Shown one piece after another: positions 1 through 5,687 of a stretch of 5,687 nucleotides of DNA. The stretch is taken from assembly GCA_026990885.1 (NCBI GenBank), contig JALXCO010000167.1, positions 1 through 5,687 of the forward strand, written 5' to 3'. This stretch comes from Desulfurococcales archaeon (lineage in GTDB: Archaea; Thermoproteota; Thermoprotei_A; Sulfolobales; AG1). A model generated the notes under the pieces. That model searched no databases, was not told the DNA's origin, and saw only the letters and a list, made by a program, of their open reading frames with translations. Both the position numbers and the translations under genes were made by a program. Each line of letters starts with the position of its first letter. The stretch's first letter is position 1.

Positions 1-1210
1 CACTAGGATCTTTAAGACCATTCCCAGTAGCTATAACTACAACAGATTCATCGGGGTCTATAATATTTTCCTCCACAAACCTATATAATCCAGCCAATGA
101 AGACGCGCTTGCTGGCTCAACCAATATGCCCTCATATCTAGCCAGTAAATACTGAAACTTTAAGATTAGATCATCGTCAACACTAACCATATCGCCATTT
201 AGTGCCTTAAGTACTTTGAAAGCTTTAAACCAATTAACAGGGTTACCTATTCTTATTGCCGACGCTATTGTCCGGGGATTGCTTACGGGAGTCATATTTA
301 GACCCCCGTTTTTCCATGATCTAACCATGGGATCAGAGCCTGATGCCTGAACACCAACGATCTTCGGTAACTTATCTATAATACCCATTTCATACTGCTC
401 TATGAATCCCTTTCCAATAGCATATATGTTCCCAGCATTGCCTACAGGAACAAATACCCAATCGGGTGCGAAGCCTAATTGATCGACAATCTCATAGCTT
501 ATCGTTTTCTGGCCCTCAAGACGCCAAGGATTAATTGAGTTTAAAGGATAATACTCCTCACCGCTACCCAGTAAGTCCTTCACCCTACCTAAAGCTTTAT
601 CGAAGCTCCCATCAACATATTTGACTCTTCCTCCATATATAAGTGCCTGCAGAATCTTGCCTTTAGCAACCCTATTTCTGGGAAGATAAATATCCAGCTC
701 TCCTCCAGCTCTAGCTACATATGCTGCTGCAGATGCGGCTGTATTTCCTGTGCTAGCAACTATATATTTACGTATCCCAACGGTTTTAGCTAAACTCACT
801 ATAAGGCTCATACCACGATCCTTGAAGCTCCCAGTTGGATTTAAGCCCTCATTCTTGACATATATATTTTTTAGACCGAAGATGCTCCTATTCAGGTTGC
901 TACATTTAACTAGAGGGGTATATCCCTCTCCTAAAGAAACTATGTATGTATTTTTAAATATAGGTAGCATGTCTCTATATTTCCACATGGATTTCAAGTT
1001 ACTATTAAATGTTACCTCTCTATTATTGTCTATAAGTATCTCGAGGGGACCTCCACATTTTCTGCATATATATGTAAAGATCGAAGGAGTGTTGATAGAT
1101 CCGCATCTTAAGCATTTAACTACTATACTTTTCGCCCAGTTGTTTCCAAACTCCCACGCCGAGTATATGTTTATAGAAATTAGGGTATATATATGTTTAG
1201 ATATATTCAA
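1..1210 (-). CDS. thrC: Threonine synthase, 3' end cut by the window edge
   Basis: Encodes threonine synthase, the pyridoxal-phosphate (PLP) enzyme that converts O-phosphohomoserine to threonine in the cytoplasm. I translated the minus strand and found it open for 403 codons to the window edge. An N-terminal zinc ribbon has two CxxC pairs (C33/C36 and C49/C52). Then come SLGEGYTPL (92-100), the PLP-lysine motif NPTGSFKDRG with K130, ASTGNTAA (152-159), the phosphate-binding loop PVGNAGNI (255-262), EPASASS (365-371) and ATGNGLKDP (394-402), all in family order. The last motif sits close to the usual C-terminus, so little is missing. The only standard in-frame start after the upstream stop is TTG at 1210, 7 bp after the pheT stop, with no clear ribosome binding site. 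It leaves an unusually long segment of about 30 residues before the zinc ribbon, so the start is less sure than the identity. Probably the third gene of a pheS-pheT-thrC operon. Confidence 0.95.
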   Translation of the reverse strand, partial: MNISKHIYTLISINIYSAWEFGNNWAKSIVVKCLRCGSINTPSIFTYICRKCGGPLEILIDNNREVTFNSNLKSMWKYRDMLPIFKNTYIVSLGEGYTPLVKCSNLNRSIFGLKNIYVKNEGLNPTGSFKDRGMSLIVSLAKTVGIRKYIVASTGNTAASAAAYVARAGGELDIYLPRNRVAKGKILQALIYGGRVKYVDGSFDKALGRVKDLLGSGEEYYPLNSINPWRLEGQKTISYEIVDQLGFAPDWVFVPVGNAGNIYAIGKGFIEQYEMGIIDKLPKIVGVQASGSDPMVRSWKNGGLNMTPVSNPRTIASAIRIGNPVNWFKAFKVLKALNGDMVSVDDDLILKFQYLLARYEGILVEPASASSLAGLYRFVEENIIDPDESVVVIATGNGLKDPS

Positions 1211-1217
1211 GATATAA

Positions 1218-2888
1218 TTATTTCATAATAAAGTTAACTAGCTTATCTAGATCTATTTCAAACATCGCTATAGGATACACTATCTCTAGCTTCTCCAATA
1301 TATCTAGATTAGCTTCACCAATAACCCCTAAATAGACCCCATCTACCTTTAATCTACCACATCTACCCTCGATAAATAATGGATTGCTATACGGCTCTAC
1401 CGATGGCGTGAGATTTAGCGCTCTAATCAATGCGTAGAGATCGGCTTGTATATCCTCAAAACCCACTTCATGATCCATTAAAGCCGCAGATAACCTATAT
1501 ACAGTCTTCCAGTATCCATCATCACCTCTTACTATAGCTTCCCCAATTTCAAATATTTTAATTGGTTTCGGATCGTATTGAACCCTCCTTAAAAAATTAA
1601 GCAATGAAAGGATAAGAGAGGGTCTAGCAACCGACATCTCGCTTGATACTGGATTCAACACCTTTAGATATTTATAGGGGGATAGCTTCTCAACTATATA
1701 GTCTGGCATTAAAATATGGGTATATATCTCTGAATACCCTAAACCAATCATTAGATCTCTAATTCTTCTGCCAGCAATCGTCATATCTGTATATCTACCA
1801 GGCATAAATGATGGAACGATTTCGGGCTCTAAATTGCCGTATCCTATAGCTATAGCTATATCTTCAACAAGATCTATCGGCTCCATGATATCGAGCCTAA
1901 ATGGCGGCACATAAACTTTTATGCTTCTTTCACTAGCTGTATATGCATCGAATCTCATTTTTCTTAGACTGTCGACTATTGAACCTATCTCAATATCGCG
2001 ACCTATCGTCTTCCTAACTAGATCCGTATCCAAAGACATCTCGCTCATGTTATATGTTGGCAGATAAGATCCTGTAGCATTACTGCTAGTTTTATCTATA
2101 TGCAGTACTCTTCCTATATTTCTAGTATAAGATCCCTCAGCAATCGTGGTTGTCAGTAGCTCGAGTATCCCGTTAACTAGTTCACGATCTATACCTGTTA
2201 CGTCGATCAATATATTTTTTGTTGAATAATCGATTCTAGTTATATCTGAATTTATAACTGGAGGCAGACTAATGATTTCGTCTCCACATATAATTGCTGG
2301 ATGTTTACCATCATATAGGGAAAGATCTCCATATTTAATGCCTTGAGGAGTGCTTTTTAGGACTTCTTTAATAGACATTGATCTACCTATATCCAGCGGA
2401 ATGAATTCCGTGTTTAAGTCAACAAGCATGTATCTACAGCTATACGAGTCGATTTTATCTGCATCATGTATCCCAATAGCTATCTTCTTTCTGTTGCGAC
2501 CATATGTTGTATGTATTTTTTCCTGGAACTGTATAAGCTCATCAACCAAATCCTCATGACGCTTAATGTTTAAAACAAATCCCATAGCTATATATCTTCT
2601 CGAGGGTACATCGTATATCTCTAAGCTAGCGTTCATGTTTTCATATATATATTTTGGTGCGCCCAAATCTAATTCCAGTAGGCCTTTAAGAGCTCTTACT
2701 ACGCCTTCGCTCATCATCATATCGGGTCTATCGCTATTGATCTCTATAGTTATATATTTGTCGTCTATTTCTTCTATTTCGGATTTAAGATTGAATAATA
2801 GCTCTGTTAATTTCTCGAGCTGTAGATCCACTCCTAAAAGATCATTGATCCTATCTACACTCAACTTAACTACGGGCAAAAACAACAC
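1218..2888 (-). CDS. pheT: Phenylalanyl-tRNA synthetase beta subunit, archaeal type
   Basis: Beta subunit of the heterotetrameric PheRS, which charges tRNA-Phe. It supplies tRNA contacts and the editing domain, and its class II-like core is not itself catalytic. At 556 codons it has the short archaeal/eukaryotic architecture rather than the roughly 800-residue bacterial one. Visible landmarks are an N-terminal B1 segment ending in NSDRPDMMMSEGVVRALKG (51-69), a B3/B4 editing-type domain at about 94-260 with RKKIAIGIHDADKI (133-146) and PPVINSD (209-215), a B5 domain at about 272-352 with VPPFRLDI and DLVEDIAIAIGY (339-350), then a synthetase-like core with LNPVSSEMS (411-419) and KIFEIGE (444-450). 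The open frame can begin at GTG 2888, but the fourth codon, TTG at 2879, gives the family-like start MPVVKLSVDR and lies 6 nt after a GGGTG site. I favour TTG (553 residues). It overlaps the end of pheS by 14 bp with that start, or 23 bp from GTG. The reading frame is intact. Confidence 0.96.
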   Translation of the reverse strand: MLFLPVVKLSVDRINDLLGVDLQLEKLTELLFNLKSEIEEIDDKYITIEINSDRPDMMMSEGVVRALKGLLELDLGAPKYIYENMNASLEIYDVPSRRYIAMGFVLNIKRHEDLVDELIQFQEKIHTTYGRNRKKIAIGIHDADKIDSYSCRYMLVDLNTEFIPLDIGRSMSIKEVLKSTPQGIKYGDLSLYDGKHPAIICGDEIISLPPVINSDITRIDYSTKNILIDVTGIDRELVNGILELLTTTIAEGSYTRNIGRVLHIDKTSSNATGSYLPTYNMSEMSLDTDLVRKTIGRDIEIGSIVDSLRKMRFDAYTASERSIKVYVPPFRLDIMEPIDLVEDIAIAIGYGNLEPEIVPSFMPGRYTDMTIAGRRIRDLMIGLGYSEIYTHILMPDYIVEKLSPYKYLKVLNPVSSEMSVARPSLILSLLNFLRRVQYDPKPIKIFEIGEAIVRGDDGYWKTVYRLSAALMDHEVGFEDIQADLYALIRALNLTPSVEPYSNPLFIEGRCGRLKVDGVYLGVIGEANLDILEKLEIVYPIAMFEIDLDKLVNFIMK

Positions 2889-4323
2889 CCTTGCTACCTA
2901 GTTTAAGATCATATGAGTAAAGAGATCTAATATCATTTAAGCCTAAATAAGCCATAGCCATACGATCAACACCCATACCCCAAGCCCCAACATTATGCTT
3001 GACACCCGCAAGCTCCAGAACACCTGGTCTAAATAGTCCCGCACCAAAGATCTCCACATAACCAAGCTCCCCTATCCTGACGTAGCCCTCAACACTGGGC
3101 TCAGTAAATGGGAAATAGGCAGGCTTAAACTTGATCTCTTTAAAGCCCAGTGAGTTAGCTATCTGTTTTAAAACGCCAAGCAGTTTTCTGAAATTCATGT
3201 CTTTCTCCATAATAACCCCATCCAACTGATGAAACTCTGGTAGTCTTGTAGCACTAATATCGTCACGTCTAAATACACGGCCTATTATGAATCCCCTAAC
3301 CGGAGGCTCCTTTCTTTCATGAATATACTTGATCGTAATAGCTGTTGTTTGGCTTCTGAATACCAGTCTCATAGCCTGATCTTCGCTAAACTCATATCTC
3401 CAGTATTTCCTATGGATCTCAGACGTCTTTCTAAGAAGATCCATATACAACTGCTTTGGCAACTTATCTGCATCCGCTAACAAGTTATCATGGATCTCTC
3501 TAGCTGGATGATCCTGAGGCTGGAAAAGAACATCAAAATTCCATAGCTCAGGAATAACGATCTCACCACTTATCTCCTCAAAACCAAGCGATATCATTAT
3601 ATCTTTAAGCATCTCTAAAAACTCGACGTAGAAATGCTTAAATGCAGGATACTTAAATGGTGGCTCAGCAGTAACATCGTATGGCTTAATTCTATATTTT
3701 TTCCATAGCTTATTTACTATAACATCGGTGTTGATCCTAGATATATAGCGGGTAGCTACAGAGATCATCTCTTTTGCTTTTTCGCTAACCTCAATTATGA
3801 TCTCATCAACCACCCTCTTTTCAATCATGCGTCTCTTCAGGAGTTCTCTAATTATATTCTGATCTATGCTGGCTACCTGATCACCTTCTCTTATTTTTAG
3901 CAAGGCATCTCTATACAGTTTAAGCTCATTCACTTTCTCCCTGTTAGTTAACCTAACGACACCTTTCGCAATGCTAACCATACCTCTTTTTAAAGCCCAA
4001 TTTATAGCTATTGTAGCCCTATCTTCACCCAGAATCTCTTTTACTCGAGATATCTCAATGCTCCCATTATTCGCGACTAACAGATCGTATAGCTCTTCCT
4101 CCGGAAATCTATTTATAGCCTTTAGACCTTCATTAGTTATCTTGTATATAGTTCTGGTCTTCCTAGATAGTTTAACTAGCCCTTTATCTTTAAGTAGCTG
4201 GACTATTGATGCTAGAGTGCTTTTTGGGATGCCTGTTTTCACAGATATTTCATCTATGTTGCCTCTTCCGATCTTCACAAGCTTCTCCAGAACTTCACTT
4301 TCACTCTGGCTCAGACTCTCCAC
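2866..4323 (-). CDS. pheS: Phenylalanyl-tRNA synthetase alpha (catalytic) subunit, archaeal type
   Basis: Catalytic subunit of PheRS, activating phenylalanine with ATP and transferring it to tRNA-Phe as an alpha2-beta2 complex with PheT. The 485 residues begin with a winged-helix-like region (about 8-72, helix-turn-helix around NIDEISVKTGIPKSTLAS), followed by further small basic helical segments to about 200. This matches the DNA-binding-like N-terminal domains known in archaeal and eukaryotic alpha subunits. The class II core carries motif 1 around 248-263 and DHPARE (271-276), motif 2 as GRVFRRD (348-354) followed by EFHQLDG (363-369), the phenylalanine-pocket motif FPFTEPS (404-410), and motif 3 around GAWGMGVDRMAM (446-457) with R454. 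None of these motifs is missing. The start is GTG 4323, because an in-frame TAA lies three codons upstream (4332-4330) and family-like sequence begins at once. A GGTGA site lies 12 nt upstream, slightly far. The end overlaps pheT. Confidence 0.97.
   Translation of the reverse strand: MESLSQSESEVLEKLVKIGRGNIDEISVKTGIPKSTLASIVQLLKDKGLVKLSRKTRTIYKITNEGLKAINRFPEEELYDLLVANNGSIEISRVKEILGEDRATIAINWALKRGMVSIAKGVVRLTNREKVNELKLYRDALLKIREGDQVASIDQNIIRELLKRRMIEKRVVDEIIIEVSEKAKEMISVATRYISRINTDVIVNKLWKKYRIKPYDVTAEPPFKYPAFKHFYVEFLEMLKDIMISLGFEEISGEIVIPELWNFDVLFQPQDHPAREIHDNLLADADKLPKQLYMDLLRKTSEIHRKYWRYEFSEDQAMRLVFRSQTTAITIKYIHERKEPPVRGFIIGRVFRRDDISATRLPEFHQLDGVIMEKDMNFRKLLGVLKQIANSLGFKEIKFKPAYFPFTEPSVEGYVRIGELGYVEIFGAGLFRPGVLELAGVKHNVGAWGMGVDRMAMAYLGLNDIRSLYSYDLKLGSKGVVFARS
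2886..2892 (-). promoter_or_regulatory. Ribosome binding site inside the end of pheS that decides the pheT start
   Basis: The minus strand reads AAGGGTG here, within the last codons of pheS. The GGTG core matches the archaeal anti-Shine-Dalgarno sequence. It sits 6 nt before TTG 2879 but overlaps GTG 2888, so it can serve only the TTG. This favours translational coupling of pheT to pheS and a pheT product three residues shorter than the longest open frame. Confidence 0.55.
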
Positions 4324-4335
4324 AGAAAATTAGGG

Positions 4336-4340
4336 TCACC
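4336..4340 (-). promoter_or_regulatory. pheS: Probable ribosome binding site of pheS
   Basis: The minus strand reads GGTGA, a strong archaeal Shine-Dalgarno match, 12 nt before GTG 4323. The spacing is longer than the usual 5-9 nt, but no better start lies between them. If transcription starts about 26 nt after the TATA box, near 4340, this site would sit at the very 5' end of the mRNA. Confidence 0.45.
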
Positions 4341-4360
4341 TTCAGAAAATAAATTTTAGA

Positions 4361-4370
4361 GCTTATAAAT
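4361..4370 (-). promoter_or_regulatory. TATA box of the pheS-pheT-thrC unit
   Basis: The minus strand reads ATTTATAAGC, a good crenarchaeal TATA box, in the 90-bp gap between the transporter stop and pheS. Its centre, near 4365, predicts a transcription start near 4340, giving a leader of about 16 nt before GTG 4323. The upstream BRE region (GAATAT) is only weakly purine-rich. A second A/T-rich stretch around 4346-4358 could instead serve a leaderless start, but it is a poorer TATA match. The same gap shows no convincing T-run terminator for the transporter, apart from a short T-rich stretch around 4346-4353 on the minus strand. Confidence 0.5.
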
Positions 4371-4376
4371 ATATTC

Positions 4377-4393
4377 ATCGATTATTATTCGAT
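4377..4393. repeat. Short inverted repeat just upstream of the pheS TATA box
   Basis: ATCGA (4377-4381) and TCGAT (4389-4393) are perfect inverted copies separated by 7 bp. The pair ends 7 bp upstream of the TATA box, where an archaeal regulator or BRE-overlapping operator would act. Five-base arms can occur by chance in AT-rich DNA. The minus-strand copy is not followed by a T run, so it does not look like a terminator. Confidence 0.25.
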
Positions 4394-4413
4394 AACCTCG
4401 ATGTATATTATCC

Positions 4414-5606
4414 CTATTTAATCCCTCTAAATTTATTAATATATACCTTAATGATTAGAGGAACGAATCCAAGACCAGTGATCAGTGCTGAGTATCTTAT
4501 AGCTTCTATATAGTTACCTGTAAAACCTATCAGTATTGGAGGACCGATCAGGAATCCTAGATCAAACATCGACGTATATATGCTAGCACCAATACCCCTA
4601 ACCTCTGGCTTCAATCTGGTTAATGCGATAATCTGTAAGGATGGAAACAAAAATCCGACACCGATGCCAGAAATCATACCCCACATCACTATTGAGGCAC
4701 TGATAGGATCTAGAGATACAAGCAGAAAACCCATAAATGTAGAGAAAACACCGGCAAGAGCTAGGTACTCCGCGTTACCGTTACTCACAATTTTTACGTA
4801 TATTATCCTGGCTAATAGATTGGTAGCGGCTAGCGCCGTGAAAAATATGGCTACCAGTATCGATCCCAATCCTAACTCCTCATGCAGAGCTGGAAGAGCC
4901 ATAATTAGCGACATATAGCTCATGCTATATATAAACAGTACAGATGTAGATGTTATAAAACTCACATTAAGCAGGTTTTTAAACCTACTAAATCCACTAT
5001 CGTATTTCGTATCTGATCTCTCTATAACGCTCCCATAACCCTTACTATAGCTATCTCTTCCTAAAACTATAAAAAGCAAACCTAAAATCGAAACCAATAT
5101 CGAAAAGGAAAAAAGATACTCCCAACCATAGTTCTCGACAAGATAACCACCTATTCCAGGACCTAACGCTTGGGATAACCCTATCATTGTACTTCTAACA
5201 GCTATAGATCTAACAGCCTTGTTCTCGCTACCTAAAGCGGCTTGGTGAAGCGACGCCGGAATAAATAAAGCTATTGAGAGGCCCTGAATTAGCCTTCCTA
5301 TATATATAGCTATGACCGATGCAGATATAAGAAACATGCCATGAGCTAGAGCATTAACTATGGATCCCGTAATCAATAGCCTTATCGTGTATCCTTTATC
5401 CGATAAAATACCAGAAATAGGTCGCAGAGCCAGTGCCGTAAAGGCATATGCAGGTCCTAATGTAGCCACCAATATAGGTGTACCGCCAAGCTCCACAACA
5501 CGCTGAGGGAGATACGGTGCTGTTGCATGTAGAGTTATGAAAAATAGTAGTGTAGCTAGATGTATATTGTAGTCGTAGGGTATTTTTGATCTATACGTCT
5601 ATACAC
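4414..5606 (-). CDS. MFS transporter, DHA1-like, with an apparent frameshift near its start
   Basis: A membrane permease of the major facilitator superfamily, probably an efflux-type H+ antiporter; the substrate cannot be told. Counting residues from GTG 5496, motif A is RPISGILSDKG (25-35), a TM4 motif is GRLIQGLSIALFIP (67-80), and the TM5 antiporter-type motif C is LGPGIGG (111-117). Loop-separated hydrophobic helices continue to the end. From 5496 there are 360 codons and only 11 helices. The same frame stays open upstream to TAG 5601-5599 and encodes a good TM1 (LATLLFFITLHATAPYL, then PQRVVELGG), but it has no ATG, GTG or TTG before 5496. Tandem GTG codons at 5609 and 5606 open a frame that would join this one after a -1 shift at the A run 5587-5583. 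Joined from 5606 this gives 397 residues and 12 helices, the usual MFS size. I take the true 5' end to be near 5606; identity is sure, the start is not. Confidence 0.88.
5583..5587 (-). other. Five-A run where the transporter frame must shift by -1
   Basis: On the minus strand, codons from GTG 5606 read GAT CAA AAA TAC in the initiating frame and run to TAG at 5558-5556 (16 sense codons). The transporter frame reads TCA AAA ATA CCC over the same bases. One extra A in the run, or a slip of one base back on AAA, joins them. A-rich sites of this kind are known to support -1 recoding in the archaeal alpha-fucosidase gene of Saccharolobus solfataricus. An assembly indel error or a real inactivating deletion would look the same. 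Confidence 0.45.
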
Positions 5607-5621
5607 CACCTAGCTTAAGAT

Positions 5622-5631
5622 CTTTTATAAT
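5622..5631 (-). promoter_or_regulatory. Possible TATA box of the transporter gene
   Basis: The minus strand reads ATTATAAAAG, a fair archaeal TATA box. Its centre is about 17-20 nt from the tandem GTG codons, shorter than the roughly 26 nt expected to a leaderless start, and it predicts a transcription start near 5600. The mismatch leaves both the promoter and the gene start uncertain. The site lies between a possible upstream gene end (5636) and the transporter. Confidence 0.35.
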
Positions 5632-5635
5632 GTAC

Positions 5636-5686
5636 CTATTTGATGCTAGCCGCAATAGCTATAACTCCATATACAATGATATAATT
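5636..5686 (-). CDS. Possible C-terminal end of an upstream membrane protein, partial
   Basis: From the right window edge the minus strand is open for 16 codons to TAG 5638-5636 and reads NYIIVYGVIAIAASIK. This is hydrophobic with a lysine at the end, as at the C-terminus of a membrane protein. The other two minus frames stop within the same stretch. Sixteen codons are too few to exclude chance, and no family can be assigned. If real, the gap to the transporter GTG codons is only about 26-29 bp, which would suggest co-transcription. Confidence 0.25.
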   Translation of the reverse strand, partial: NYIIVYGVIAIAASIK

Positions 5687-5687
5687 C

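Noticed and set aside
750..1217. Plus-strand open frame of 155 codons
   Set aside because: It lies antisense to the thrC coding region, whose motifs are unmistakable, and its translation shows no domain or recognisable pattern.
2350..2901. Plus-strand open frames opposite pheT
   Set aside because: They are antisense shadows of the conserved pheT frame, low in complexity and without motifs.
3971..4333. Plus-strand open frame opposite the pheS N-terminus
   Set aside because: It is antisense to the conserved winged-helix region of pheS, and its hydrophobic look follows from the complement of lysine/glutamate-rich codons.
4341..4380. C/D-box guide RNA in the intergenic gap (GATGA and CTGA on the minus strand)
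   Set aside because: The box C match is incomplete (TCGATGA instead of RTGATGA), no internal D' and C' boxes are visible, and the stretch overlaps the TATA box.
4377..4393. Inverted repeat as a transcription terminator for the transporter gene
   Set aside because: The arms are only 5 bp and no T run follows on the minus strand.
4580..4918. Plus-strand open frame opposite the transporter
   Set aside because: It is antisense to transmembrane helices of the transporter and has no motif of its own.
4414..5496. Transporter starting at GTG 5496 with only 11 helices
   Set aside because: The upstream codons in the same frame encode a proper first helix and PQRVV leading into ELGG, so starting at 5496 would remove an essential part of the fold.

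Overview
The window looks like part of an AT-rich archaeal chromosome, most likely a hyperthermophilic Thermoproteota (crenarchaeote). Three things point that way: the phenylalanyl-tRNA synthetase subunits are of the archaeal/eukaryotic type, codons such as ATA, AGA and AGG are common, and the upstream signals are TATA boxes and GGTG-type ribosome binding sites. The genus is not decided by what can be read here. All recognisable genes lie on the minus strand, so the order of transcription runs from high to low coordinates.

Layout in transcription order: (a) 5687-5636, possibly the last 16 codons of an upstream membrane protein, weakly supported. (b) 5606-4414, a 12-helix major facilitator superfamily (MFS) transporter. 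The first transmembrane helix is encoded upstream of the first in-frame start codon, and the reading frame that could initiate it is one base out of phase at a run of five A residues. (c) 4413-4324, a 90-bp intergenic region with a TATA box, a GGTGA site and a small inverted repeat, probably the pheS promoter. (d) 4323-2866 pheS and 2888-1218 pheT, overlapping, which encode the two subunits of phenylalanyl-tRNA synthetase. (e) 1210-1, thrC (threonine synthase), starting 7 bp after pheT and cut by the window edge only a few residues before its expected end.

pheS, pheT and thrC very probably form one transcript for tRNA charging and threonine synthesis. The transporter is a separate unit on the same strand. 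The housekeeping genes look intact and conventional. The feature that most deserves a second look is the 5' end of the transporter gene: a frameshift, a recoding site, or a non-standard start codon. No gene in the window appears to start with ATG. I see no RNA genes, CRISPR arrays, insertion sequences or other mobile elements, and no convincing undescribed multi-gene system.
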